Shown here piece by piece: positions 6,410 through 13,596 of a stretch of 24,603 nucleotides of DNA. The stretch comes from Thermoplasmata archaeon. GTDB lineage: Archaea > Thermoplasmatota > DTKX01 > GCA-020343715. Both the position numbers and the translations under genes were made by a program. Below the pieces are notes generated by a model. That model saw only the letters and a program-made list of their open reading frames with translations, had not been told where the DNA came from and made no database searches. Every line of letters starts with the position of its first letter. Position 1 is the stretch's first letter. The DNA is taken from contig CP070808.1 of assembly GCA_020343715.1 (NCBI GenBank), positions 1,147,859-1,172,461 of the forward strand, in the 5' to 3' direction.

Positions 6410-7819
6410 ATGTCACCACCACCACCCCGTTTAAAGAGGAAGTTCATCCCCTTGGAGGAGCGAAAGACCACCTTCAAGGAGCCTGACTTCGGTTACACCA
6501 AGGAGGAGGCCGTCGAGGAGGCGCAGCGCTGCATGCAGTGCAAGAAGCCCCCCTGCGTCGCGGCCTGCCCATCCCATGTCCCGGTACGTGACTATGTGGG
6601 AGCTATCTCCGAAGGCAAGTTCGACGAGGCCTTCCGCCTCAACCGGGAGGTACTCCCGATCCCGTGCACCCTCGGCCGGGTCTGCCCCGCCTTCTGCGAG
6701 CAGAAGTGTATCCTGGGCAAGAAGTGGGAGCCCGTGGCCATCCGGGACCTGAAGCGCGCCGCCTGCGATTACGGCGAGCACTGGACTCCCCGGGTCGAGG
6801 GCGATATCGACAAGAAGGTGGCTGTTATCGGCGCCGGGCCTGCCGGCCTCACCGTGGCCCAGGACCTGGCCATCAAGGGCTACAAGGTTACCGTCTTCGA
6901 CCGGCTGGACCGTCCGGGCGGGACCCTTGTCGCGGGCATACCCGTGTTCCGTCTCCCCCGGGACGTCTTCGGCAAGGACATGCAGCAGATAGAGGACCTG
7001 GGCGTCGAGTTCATGTTCAACCAGGAGCTGGGGAAGGACTTCTCGCTGGACGACCTGGACTACCAGGGTTACGAGGCCATCTTCATCGGCATCGGCGCAA
7101 CTGTTCCCAAGAAGCTGGGCATCACCGGGGAGCACCTGAAGGGCGTGGCCTCGGCCTCCACCATCCTCGAGGACCTGGCCTTCGAGCGCGAGGTGGACCT
7201 CCCCGGCCGCATCAGCATCATCGGCTGCGGAAATGTGGCCATCGACATCGCCCGCTCGGCCATCCGGTTAGGCAAGGAGTCCACCATCCTCTACAGGAGG
7301 ACCCTCAAGGAGGCCCCCGCGAACGACGACGAGATCGAGGAGGCGTTCGAGGAGGGCGTGGACATCAAGTACCTGGTGGCGCCCATAGTCGTCCTGGGCG
7401 ACGAGGACGAGCACTGCAGCGCCGTCGAGTGCATCAAGATGGAGCTGGGCGAGCCCGACGACTCGGGAAGGAGGAGGCCCGTCCCCGTCTCCGGCTCCGA
7501 GTTCTCGGTGCCCACCGACATGGTCATCCCCGCCATAAGCCAGTCCCCCGACCTGGACTGGCTCCACATGGACGACGGCCTGGAGCTGACCCGTTGGTCC
7601 ACGTTCTGGGTCGACGAGGAGACGGGTGCCACCAGCCGGAAGGGCGTCTACGCCGCCGGCGACGACGTGCTGGGACCCGCGACGGTGGTGGAGGCCATCG
7701 CCCAGGCCCACGTGGCGGCCGACGGCATCCACAAGTACCTCTCGCCCGACGCTTGGGAGAGGGAGCACCACGATGCTGAGGAGACCCCCGAGGATTGGCC
7801 TCCCAAGGAGGAGGAGTAG
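6410..7819 (+). CDS. GltD-like FeS/FAD NAD(P)H oxidoreductase (glutamate synthase small-subunit / NfnB type)
   Basis: 469 residues. The N-terminus has two Cys groups for [4Fe-4S] clusters: CMQCKKPPCVAAC (Cys41, 44, 49, 53) and Cys86, 92, 96, 100 around CTLGRVCPAFCEQKC. An FAD-binding Rossmann motif follows (VIGAGPAGLTVA, about 139-150), then 'GIPVFRLPRDVF', then a second nucleotide site (IIGCGNVAIDIA, about 266-277) for NAD(P)H, and a final 'GVYAAGDDVLGPATVVEAIA' FAD segment. This is the architecture of the glutamate synthase small subunit and of the NfnB subunit of NADH-dependent ferredoxin:NADP oxidoreductase. No glutamate synthase large subunit or NfnA gene lies beside it. It starts 62 nt after the acyl-CoA dehydrogenase. 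A possible TATA (CCTTATCA, 6363-6370) could give it a promoter of its own; GTGAGG just before the ATG may be the ribosome binding site. Confidence 0.9.
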   Translation: MSPPPPRLKRKFIPLEERKTTFKEPDFGYTKEEAVEEAQRCMQCKKPPCVAACPSHVPVRDYVGAISEGKFDEAFRLNREVLPIPCTLGRVCPAFCEQKCILGKKWEPVAIRDLKRAACDYGEHWTPRVEGDIDKKVAVIGAGPAGLTVAQDLAIKGYKVTVFDRLDRPGGTLVAGIPVFRLPRDVFGKDMQQIEDLGVEFMFNQELGKDFSLDDLDYQGYEAIFIGIGATVPKKLGITGEHLKGVASASTILEDLAFEREVDLPGRISIIGCGNVAIDIARSAIRLGKESTILYRRTLKEAPANDDEIEEAFEEGVDIKYLVAPIVVLGDEDEHCSAVECIKMELGEPDDSGRRRPVPVSGSEFSVPTDMVIPAISQSPDLDWLHMDDGLELTRWSTFWVDEETGATSRKGVYAAGDDVLGPATVVEAIAQAHVAADGIHKYLSPDAWEREHHDAEETPEDWPPKEEE

Positions 7820-7825
7820 GGTCCC

Positions 7826-8506
7826 TCAGCTCAGCTTGGTCCTGCTGAACTGGACGAACCAGTAGTCGATATTGTCCAACCTGGGGTCGTTCCGTACCTC
7901 GACCCGCTTGTCGTCAACGACGGTGACCCCCTTGCCCCCGGACTCCAGGACGACCAGGTCCCTGTCCGGGTGGTTGGTGACGGTGCCGGTGAAGGTGTTG
8001 GAGTTGCCCAGGAACTTGAGCTTCGACACCTCGGCGCTGGGCGTCACGATCTCTATGCGGACGGTGAACTCCACCCGCTGACGCGACACGTCCTCGTGGA
8101 CCTGACCCGTGATGGGGGCGAGGCGGAAGTAGTGCAGCGTCGTCCCGTCCACGGACCGGTTGAAGTACGAGAGCTCCCGCGTCTCGGTCACGTTCCAATC
8201 GGGGATGGTGAAGGTGAGGGTCACGGTCGTGGCCGTGTTGAAGGAGTACCAGCCACTGGCCGTCAGGTCCAGGCTGCCGATGTACAGCTCGTTGGGGGCC
8301 GAGTAGACCACGGCGTAGTTCTCCTCCACCTCGGTCTGGAGGACCACCATGGTGACGAAGATCGCCATGACCAGCATCATGACCAGGACGATGGCCCAGG
8401 CCATCCTCCTCATCATCTTCTCCTTCCGCGAGGGTCCCCAGGAGTCCTCCACCTGCTTGGCCAGGTCCTGCTCCCCCTTGGAGGGGGCGATCCAACCCCG
8501 GGCCAT
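7826..8506 (-). CDS. Small single-span membrane protein, function unknown
   Basis: 226 residues: a short charged cytoplasmic N-terminus (about 32 residues), one strong membrane helix (AWAIVLVMMLVMAIFVTMVV, about 37-56), then a beta-rich extracytoplasmic domain with WYSFNTATTVTLTFTIPDW and further alternating strands. Topology is therefore type II. No family was recognised. Its ATG overlaps the stop codon of the deoxyhypusine synthase gene by 1 nt (TGATG), so the two are almost certainly translated from one mRNA. It converges on the GltD-like gene with only 6 nt between the stops. The link to hypusine formation is probably only operonic. Confidence 0.8.
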   Translation of the reverse strand: MARGWIAPSKGEQDLAKQVEDSWGPSRKEKMMRRMAWAIVLVMMLVMAIFVTMVVLQTEVEENYAVVYSAPNELYIGSLDLTASGWYSFNTATTVTLTFTIPDWNVTETRELSYFNRSVDGTTLHYFRLAPITGQVHEDVSRQRVEFTVRIEIVTPSAEVSKLKFLGNSNTFTGTVTNHPDRDLVVLESGGKGVTVVDDKRVEVRNDPRLDNIDYWFVQFSRTKLS

Positions 8507-9453
8507 CAGCCATCACTCCCGAGCCTGTGGGCCACCGACGAGTAGAGCAGGGGTAGGGCCAGGGTTATATCGGACTCCACCGTGACGTAACGTGCCCGCT
8601 CTGACACCTTGCCCCACGATATGGCCTCCCTCACCCTGGCACCCGACAGGGAGCCGTCATGCTCCACCGCTGTGGTGACGGAGACGACCAGGTCCAGCCC
8701 GTCCTTGAACTGGTTCCACCAGATGATGTGGTGCTTCGAGATGCCCCCGCCCAGCAGTATGGCGGCGGTACGAGGGTTGGTGAAGACGATGTCAGCCAGC
8801 TCCTTCTCGTCAAGGATGGGGTTGACAAGCAGGTCCCTCCTCTCTTGGGAGAAGGTCCAGATGTTGGAGCCGACGGCGCCGTCGGTGATGCCGGGGACGA
8901 AGACCGGCACGCCCTTCGAGGCCGCCACCGAGAGCAGGGCGTCGGGGTCGTTCAGCTCCTCGCCGATGGCCTCGCACAGGCGCCGGGTGCTGATCTGGCC
9001 CTCGCCGGAGGCCTCCATGCTCTCCAGCAGCGGGAGCATGAAACCCTCCACGGCGGGACCGTAGGCCACCTCCTCGATGAAGACGTTTCCCAGCCTGTGG
9101 ACGCCCTCCTCGTGGAGGGTACGGTCGTCCACGTCGAAGGTGCCCTCGTGGTAGTCGCCGATGGACCGGGCTATGTCATGGTCCAGGGTGCCGCAGGTGG
9201 TGACGATGGCGTCCACCCAGCCCTGGCGCAACATGTCGATGATGACGCCCCGGGCCCCGGTGGCGATTATACACGCGGGGAAGGAGAGGAAGGTGAACAT
9301 CTCGTCGTCGCGGACCATCTCCTCCATCACCTCGGCGGCGGTGGCCAGCTTCTTGGCGGTGAAGCCCCCGGAGCGTCCCATCTGGGACACCAGGTCGGCG
9401 ACGCGAGTGTCGCCGTCTATCCGAAGGTCCTCTACCGGTTCTCGCCCCTCCAT
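8506..9453 (-). CDS. dys: Deoxyhypusine synthase
   Basis: 315 residues from the ATG at 9453. It transfers the aminobutyl group of spermidine to a lysine of aIF5A, using NAD. Motifs seen: TTCGTLDHDIARS and ILLGGGISKHHII for NAD and spermidine binding, VEHDGSLSGARV, and EAISWGKV, whose Lys (residue 282) is the catalytic lysine that carries the enzyme-imine intermediate. The start at 9453 is preferred because GGAGAGAG lies 5 nt before it; an in-frame GTG at 9468 overlaps that site and has no ribosome binding site. The gene is divergent from the winged helix regulator gene and overlaps the downstream membrane protein gene. The aIF5A gene is not in this window. Confidence 0.96.
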   Translation of the reverse strand: MEGREPVEDLRIDGDTRVADLVSQMGRSGGFTAKKLATAAEVMEEMVRDDEMFTFLSFPACIIATGARGVIIDMLRQGWVDAIVTTCGTLDHDIARSIGDYHEGTFDVDDRTLHEEGVHRLGNVFIEEVAYGPAVEGFMLPLLESMEASGEGQISTRRLCEAIGEELNDPDALLSVAASKGVPVFVPGITDGAVGSNIWTFSQERRDLLVNPILDEKELADIVFTNPRTAAILLGGGISKHHIIWWNQFKDGLDLVVSVTTAVEHDGSLSGARVREAISWGKVSERARYVTVESDITLALPLLYSSVAHRLGSDG

Positions 9454-9502
9454 AAAGACTCTCTCCACTTGCCAGAACGACGGCGCCCTCGATTGGATGG
9501 CG

Positions 9503-9511
9503 CCTAAAAAA
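9503..9511 (-). promoter_or_regulatory. Possible TATA element of the deoxyhypusine synthase operon
   Basis: On the minus strand a T-rich run followed by AG (TTTTTTTAG) lies about 54 nt upstream of the ATG at 9453. It is not a textbook TATA box, but it is the only AT-rich element at a workable distance. It is about 40 bp from the TATA box of the divergent regulator gene. Confidence 0.35.
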
Positions 9512-9521
9512 ATGTGCCGGT

Positions 9522-9546
9522 GTCAAAACCAACAACCAGATTCCTT
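9522..9546 (+). promoter_or_regulatory. Upstream element, copy 1 (shared with 11105-11129)
   Basis: Starts with GTCAAAACC and continues with a block ending in CTT, directly before the TATA box at 9545-9553. It matches the sequence at 11105-11129 at 20 of 25 positions without gaps, with the TATA at nearly the same distance (differing by 1 nt). A candidate operator or activator site for the regulator gene at 9577. Confidence 0.5.
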
Positions 9547-9553
9547 TTATATA
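9545..9553 (+). promoter_or_regulatory. TATA box of the winged helix regulator gene
   Basis: TTTTATATA, centred about 28 nt before the ATG at 9577. The expected transcript start falls at the start codon, so the mRNA is most likely leaderless. No ribosome binding site is present in the short gap. Confidence 0.7.
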
Positions 9554-9576
9554 GACGGTCCTCATAGAATAGGACG

Positions 9577-11082
9577 ATGGGAAAGCCGGCCTCCCTCCGA
9601 AAGTCCTTCCAGCGCTCCATACCAGTGGCCCTGGTCACGATGGCGCTGGTGATGGTCGCCATGTCGGCCAGCGCTGAGGACTTCCCTCCCACCGTCTACG
9701 TCTACATCGACGAGCCGGACACCTACCAGACGGTGGACGTGTCCATCGGTCAGGCGGTGGCCCTGGTCCGGGGGCTCATCGAGGTGGAGAAGGACTCCAT
9801 ACTGCCCGAGACCATCAAGGTGACCATAGAGGGAACCCCCTGGGACGGCACGGTCACCGAGATCACCGAGCAGGTCAGCGGCACCCATGACTCCTTTCGG
9901 TTCAGCCTGCGCATGACCATCCCCTCTGGCGAGGCCGAGGGGGTATACGGCGGACAGGTCACGGCCGTGTGGACCTCTAGCACCGACCAGAGGTACGAGT
10001 GGACCGACGATTTCCAGGTGAGGGTCGTCAACACGCCCTTCACCGTGGATGTTAACCCCGTGTACCAGGTGGCCGAGGCCGGGGACATCAAGTACGTTAC
10101 TATAACCATCCACGACAGGTCCCTCACGGGCCAGGACTACCTGGTCCAGGTGGGCGAGGTCACCTCTCCCGAGCCCGGCGAGTGGATAAGGTGGGTCCAG
10201 GCATGGCTCGACGCCTCCCGCATCTACGTCAGGGCCGGCGAGTCCGAGACGTTAACGCTGGAGGTCGAGGTGCCCGCCAACGCCACCGACGGTACGTTGG
10301 ACATCCCCGTCGTCATCTCCGTCGACGGCCACCCCGAGTACACCCGTCAGATGGACGTCGTCGTCTACGTTAGCGGCGTGCCCTTCGAGCCGCCCGCACC
10401 TCCCACCGATGACCCATTGCTGGACATCGACCCCATGCTGCTGTTCACCATTGTCATGGTTGTGGCGGCTGTCGGTTTCATCGGCTTCATCGGTTTCACC
10501 GAGGTGGGTCTTCTGTTCATCATGTGGGGCCTCCTGATGCCCCTGTTCACGCGCCTTCGGAAGGAGGAGGTGCTCAACCAGTTCACCCGTGGTGAGATCT
10601 ACGGTTTCATCAAGGCGAACCCAGGGGTCCACCTGACCTCCATCAAGGAGAACCTTGGGCTGGCCAACGGCGTGCTGGCGTACCACCTGAAGGTGCTCAT
10701 CCGCGAGGAGTTCATCGTGGCCAAGCGCGAGGGCGGGTACAAGCGTTTCTACCCCCGGGACATGAGGGTGCCCAGGAAGCGGGTCCACTTCACCCGCCTC
10801 CAGCTGGACATCGTCGAGAGGCTCTCGCTGCACCCCGGGACGACCCAGGCATCCCTGGCCCGGATGCTGGGCGAGTCCAAGCAGGTGATCAACTACAACG
10901 TGGGCGTCCTGGTCGCCGCTGGTGTGATCCGTGTGGAGCGGGAAGGGAGCAAGACCCTCCTTTTTGTCGAGGACGCAACCGCCCTCCGTCCCCAGGTCCA
11001 GGTAGCGGAGCTGGTGGAGGAGGGGGCCGAGGACGATGATGCCGGGGCCAAGGGCACCCCCACCCCCCTGAGGTTCCAGTGA
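9577..11082 (+). CDS. Membrane-anchored transcription regulator with extracytoplasmic sensor and two winged helix domains
   Basis: 501 residues. A signal-like helix (about 15-33) is followed by a large extracytoplasmic beta-rich region (about 35-275) that looks like two Ig-like domains. A hydrophobic region (about 286-325) follows, then two winged helix domains: residues 337-395 (GEIYGFIKANPGVHLTSIKE, LAYHLKVL, YKRFYPRD) and residues 405-467 (QLDIVERLSLHPGTTQASLA, INYNVGVLVAAGVI). The first is of the ArsR/MarR-like type frequent in archaeal one-component regulators. The C-terminus is acidic, then basic. The hydrophobic region is long enough for two spans, which would put the DNA-binding part outside; more likely one span plus a re-entrant or amphipathic part, since TRLRKEE at its end fits positive-inside. 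It probably senses an envelope signal and regulates nearby genes; targets are inferred from the shared promoter element. Confidence 0.85.
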   Translation: MGKPASLRKSFQRSIPVALVTMALVMVAMSASAEDFPPTVYVYIDEPDTYQTVDVSIGQAVALVRGLIEVEKDSILPETIKVTIEGTPWDGTVTEITEQVSGTHDSFRFSLRMTIPSGEAEGVYGGQVTAVWTSSTDQRYEWTDDFQVRVVNTPFTVDVNPVYQVAEAGDIKYVTITIHDRSLTGQDYLVQVGEVTSPEPGEWIRWVQAWLDASRIYVRAGESETLTLEVEVPANATDGTLDIPVVISVDGHPEYTRQMDVVVYVSGVPFEPPAPPTDDPLLDIDPMLLFTIVMVVAAVGFIGFIGFTEVGLLFIMWGLLMPLFTRLRKEEVLNQFTRGEIYGFIKANPGVHLTSIKENLGLANGVLAYHLKVLIREEFIVAKREGGYKRFYPRDMRVPRKRVHFTRLQLDIVERLSLHPGTTQASLARMLGESKQVINYNVGVLVAAGVIRVEREGSKTLLFVEDATALRPQVQVAELVEEGAEDDDAGAKGTPTPLRFQ

Positions 11083-11104
11083 AGGAGGGTCGTTATTTCC
11101 ACGG

Positions 11105-11129
11105 GTCAAAACCCAGAACCACACTTCTT
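11105..11129 (+). promoter_or_regulatory. Upstream element, copy 2 (shared with 9522-9546)
   Basis: Begins GTCAAAACC and matches copy 1 at 20 of 25 positions, immediately upstream of the TATA-like element at 11127-11135. In this copy the core also forms a short dyad (GGGT-CAAA-ACCC, 11103-11114). Confidence 0.5.
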
Positions 11130-11135
11130 AATATA
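11127..11135 (+). promoter_or_regulatory. Distal TATA box upstream of the surface-protein gene
   Basis: CTTAATATA. The expected transcript start is near 11158-11160, followed at once by AAGGTG and a 17-codon open frame (11167-11220). A transcript from here would carry a leader of about 110 nt before the main ATG at 11270. Confidence 0.5.
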
Positions 11136-11166
11136 CTACGATTACAAAGGGTAGGACAACAAGGTG

Positions 11167-11220
11167 ATGCGTAATGAGAACAGGTACCGAAGCGCTACCA
11201 GCGACCGGTGGAAAAGGTAA
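11167..11220 (+). CDS. Possible 17-codon leader peptide
   Basis: ATG at 11167, stop TAA at 11218-11220, predicted peptide MRNENRYRSATSDRWKR. It sits just after a TATA box and overlaps an AAGGTG ribosome-binding-like sequence, and it lies between the two promoters of the surface-protein gene. A competing start (ATG 11174) in another frame would extend the surface protein by 32 residues. Coding status is unproven; short frames like this arise by chance. Confidence 0.2.
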   Translation: MRNENRYRSATSDRWKR

Positions 11221-11222
11221 CG

Positions 11223-11230
11223 GTTATATA
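11223..11230 (+). promoter_or_regulatory. Proximal TATA box of the surface-protein gene
   Basis: GTTATATA. The transcription start is expected around 11253-11256, giving a leader of about 15 nt that contains the ribosome binding site AGGGTGA (11258-11264) before the ATG at 11270. Confidence 0.65.
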
Positions 11231-11231
11231 C

Positions 11232-11259
11232 CCAACCGTAGATACTTGACCAACCGTAG
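11232..11259 (+). repeat. Direct repeat CCAACCGTAG x2 across the transcription start (operator candidate)
   Basis: Two perfect copies of CCAACCGTAG at 11232-11241 and 11250-11259, spaced 18 bp start to start. The first lies directly after the TATA box and the second overlaps the predicted transcript start and the edge of the ribosome binding site. This is a classic position for a repressor site. Confidence 0.5.
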
Positions 11260-11269
11260 GGTGAACTTT

Positions 11270-12217
11270 ATGTCTGGTGGACGCACTCCATTCAAGGCCA
11301 CATTCCTCGTGGCCATATTTCTCGTGAGCGGAATGTTCGGCTTCATGCTGACCCCCATGCCTGTCGTGGAGGAGGTCGAGGCCGCACCCAATCCGATACC
11401 GATCCTGTCCCTGAGCCTGTTCCCATCCCAGCTACAGGCAAAGGTCACCCAGTCGCAGCTGGGCGCCGTGACCTTCGGCGGGAACGCCACCGTCGAGAAG
11501 ATCCAGGGTATCGAGCGCGTCACCGTGACCCTGACCGCCGTTGTGAACACCGGATGGCCAGTGGTCCTCTCACCCCAGACCATACCCTACATCAACCCCG
11601 GTACCCAGCGGTTCCAGGTCACCGTCATCGTTCCCCCTTCGACCTCCTCGCTGCTGACGGGCAACGTCATCATCTCGGGCCAGGCAAAGGCTCCCGGCCT
11701 GTCTCCCGTGGTCGCCGCGGCCAGCGCCGTCGTGACCGTGTCCCAGTACTTCAAGCTCCGCATCGAGGCGGAGTCGCCCCTGCGGCAGGTGAAGCCGGGC
11801 GAGCTGACCTACAACGTGGTCAACGTCTACAATGACGGCAACGGCCAGGACACCTTCGAGCTCGAGATCGAGAACAACGAGGACCTGGTCAAGAAGCAGT
11901 TCACCGTCCTACTGGGCTCCACCGACATCACGGTGCAGCAGGACGAGTACCAACCTGTCAGGGTGACAGTTCAGACACCGCAGCAATGGACATTGTACAA
12001 AAAGGAGATGAACACATTCATCATGAAGGTCACATCGTCAGAGGCGAGGGCCAAGAATGTGCTCTACTCCAAGACGTATCCCCTCTACATCTACATGAAG
12101 GGATACTACATCCCTGGCTTCGACCCCTTCCTGGCGGTCCTGGCCATCGCCTTCATCGCTGTCATCTTCAAGCGCAGGCAGGACCTAGAGGATGAGTCTC
12201 TGGGAAGGTCCTTCTAG
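11270..12217 (+). CDS. Membrane-anchored surface protein with NEW3/CARDB-like domain
   Basis: 315 residues from the ATG at 11270, chosen because a TATA box, a ribosome binding site (AGGGTGA) and a signal helix directly follow one another there. The protein has an N-terminal hydrophobic helix (FKATFLVAIFLVSGMFGFML), two beta-rich extracytoplasmic parts, and a C-terminal helix. The second part (about residues 155-285) contains 'VKPGELTYNVVNVYNDGNGQ' and 'DEYQPVRVTVQTP', the pattern of NEW3/CARDB-type Ig-like domains. The C-terminus reads YYIPGFDPFLAVLAIAFIAV, then FKRRQ and an acidic tail. The PGF before the helix recalls PGF-CTERM sorting signals, but about a dozen residues follow the basic cluster, so a permanent anchor is equally likely. 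First gene of a unit with the next two or three genes. Confidence 0.75.
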   Translation: MSGGRTPFKATFLVAIFLVSGMFGFMLTPMPVVEEVEAAPNPIPILSLSLFPSQLQAKVTQSQLGAVTFGGNATVEKIQGIERVTVTLTAVVNTGWPVVLSPQTIPYINPGTQRFQVTVIVPPSTSSLLTGNVIISGQAKAPGLSPVVAAASAVVTVSQYFKLRIEAESPLRQVKPGELTYNVVNVYNDGNGQDTFELEIENNEDLVKKQFTVLLGSTDITVQQDEYQPVRVTVQTPQQWTLYKKEMNTFIMKVTSSEARAKNVLYSKTYPLYIYMKGYYIPGFDPFLAVLAIAFIAVIFKRRQDLEDESLGRSF

Positions 12218-12264
12218 GACCATCCCGGGTCGCATCCCCTGACCCAACACCTGGGGGTGTAAAC

Positions 12265-13587
12265 TTGGAGCTCAACAGGAAGCTGATAACGGTCATACTA
12301 GTGATACTGATAATCGTGGTCCCGGTTGCCGCCTGGATCTACGTGGCCTACGGGCCCGCCCAGGTGGACTCCATCTCCCTGGACTCGGTGGCCCCCGACT
12401 TCGAGAAGAGGGACGGGGTCCGCATCCTGGCCACCACCGAGGGCTCGGGCCAGGACTTCAACGGGAAGATGGACCTGGAGGTCCGGTTCGAGTCAGAGAA
12501 GGTCTACACAGGCAAGATCGAGTTCGTGGACGGCCTGGCCAACTACAAGCTCTTCTTCGAGGACTTCTCGGAGGGCAACGGTGACTACGAGTTCAAGATA
12601 ATCTACGAAGGAGAGGCCGACACCTTCGACCTGGAGCTGGACGTGGTCGCCGAGGAGCTGGGCGTCGTATCCACCGCCACCTACAACCTGGAGGGCTCGG
12701 GACACCAGCCCTGGGAGTCCCTCTATTCCTACCACGTGGTCTTCAAGACGGGGTGGCACTTCTTCACCCATGACATCGAGCGGGACCTGTTCAGGTCCTA
12801 CGAGCTGGGCACCCAGTTCGAGGGCGGCTCCGCACCCCTTAAGGTCAAGACCTTCGACGAGGGGTGCAGGGTTGAGGTCTACTTCACCAACCAGGGCGGG
12901 GCCCAGAGCAAGATCAAGGAGTTCGTCGTGGGACCAAACGACATGCTGGACACGACCATCGAGTTCACCCAGAACGGCTCGTACCTGTACAAGTACGTCA
13001 ACGTCAACACCGTGGACATCAGCATCCAGGCCTACGAGAACCGCCCTGTGGACAAGATTCCCGAGGGCGGTCAGATCGTGGTCACCCAGGAGAAGGGCGC
13101 AGGGCAGATCGATGAGCAATCCCGGATCATCACCGAGATCGACCAGGTGAAGGGTTTCGTTAGGCCTCAGTTCGGACCCGGTAACTACACCATGACGATC
13201 GACTACCCCAATCCACAGGTGAGGGACGGCCACCAGCTGTCGACCCTGTCCTTCGACGAGAGGATCGAGCTCAACGACAAGCCCAGGGCCAAGGCGACGG
13301 TCACCCCCAGCCAGATCAGCACGCTGCAGCGGACCGTCACCTTCTCCGCCGTCGACTCCTTCGACGACGGCCCCAAGGAGGACCTCTACGTATTCTGGTC
13401 CTTCGGCGCCAACGCCGAGGGCGAGATCGGCGCCGCCGAGGGCCCGTGGGAGGACATGAAGGAGGTGACCTTCACCTACCCGTTCGGCGAGGACCCCAAC
13501 GTCAACACCGGCAAGCCCTTCCTCATCCTCCGGGACGCCTACGGGGCGTTGAGCGAGGTGTTCGAGATCAACCTGTCCGTCGCCTGA
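12265..13587 (+). CDS. Membrane-anchored extracytoplasmic protein with C-terminal PKD-like domain
   Basis: 440 residues. The TTG start is supported by GGGGGTG 5 nt upstream and by the immediate membrane helix (KLITVILVILIIVVPVAAWI, about residues 6-25). The rest is outside the membrane: a long beta-rich region of unknown family (about 30-345) and a C-terminal domain (about 346-440) with TVTFSAVDSFDDGP, YVFWSFG and 'VTFTYPFGEDP', the pattern of PKD-type Ig-like folds. There is no C-terminal anchor, so the topology is type II. It begins 47 nt after the preceding surface-protein gene without a clear promoter between, so the two are probably co-transcribed and may form a complex. Function unknown. 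Confidence 0.75.
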   Translation: MELNRKLITVILVILIIVVPVAAWIYVAYGPAQVDSISLDSVAPDFEKRDGVRILATTEGSGQDFNGKMDLEVRFESEKVYTGKIEFVDGLANYKLFFEDFSEGNGDYEFKIIYEGEADTFDLELDVVAEELGVVSTATYNLEGSGHQPWESLYSYHVVFKTGWHFFTHDIERDLFRSYELGTQFEGGSAPLKVKTFDEGCRVEVYFTNQGGAQSKIKEFVVGPNDMLDTTIEFTQNGSYLYKYVNVNTVDISIQAYENRPVDKIPEGGQIVVTQEKGAGQIDEQSRIITEIDQVKGFVRPQFGPGNYTMTIDYPNPQVRDGHQLSTLSFDERIELNDKPRAKATVTPSQISTLQRTVTFSAVDSFDDGPKEDLYVFWSFGANAEGEIGAAEGPWEDMKEVTFTYPFGEDPNVNTGKPFLILRDAYGALSEVFEINLSVA

Positions 13588-13596
13588 GGTCGTCCC

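Noticed and set aside
11955..12060. Locally AT-richer codon usage inside the surface protein gene
   Set aside because: The frame and protein pattern continue without break; the shift is short and could be chance or local selection.
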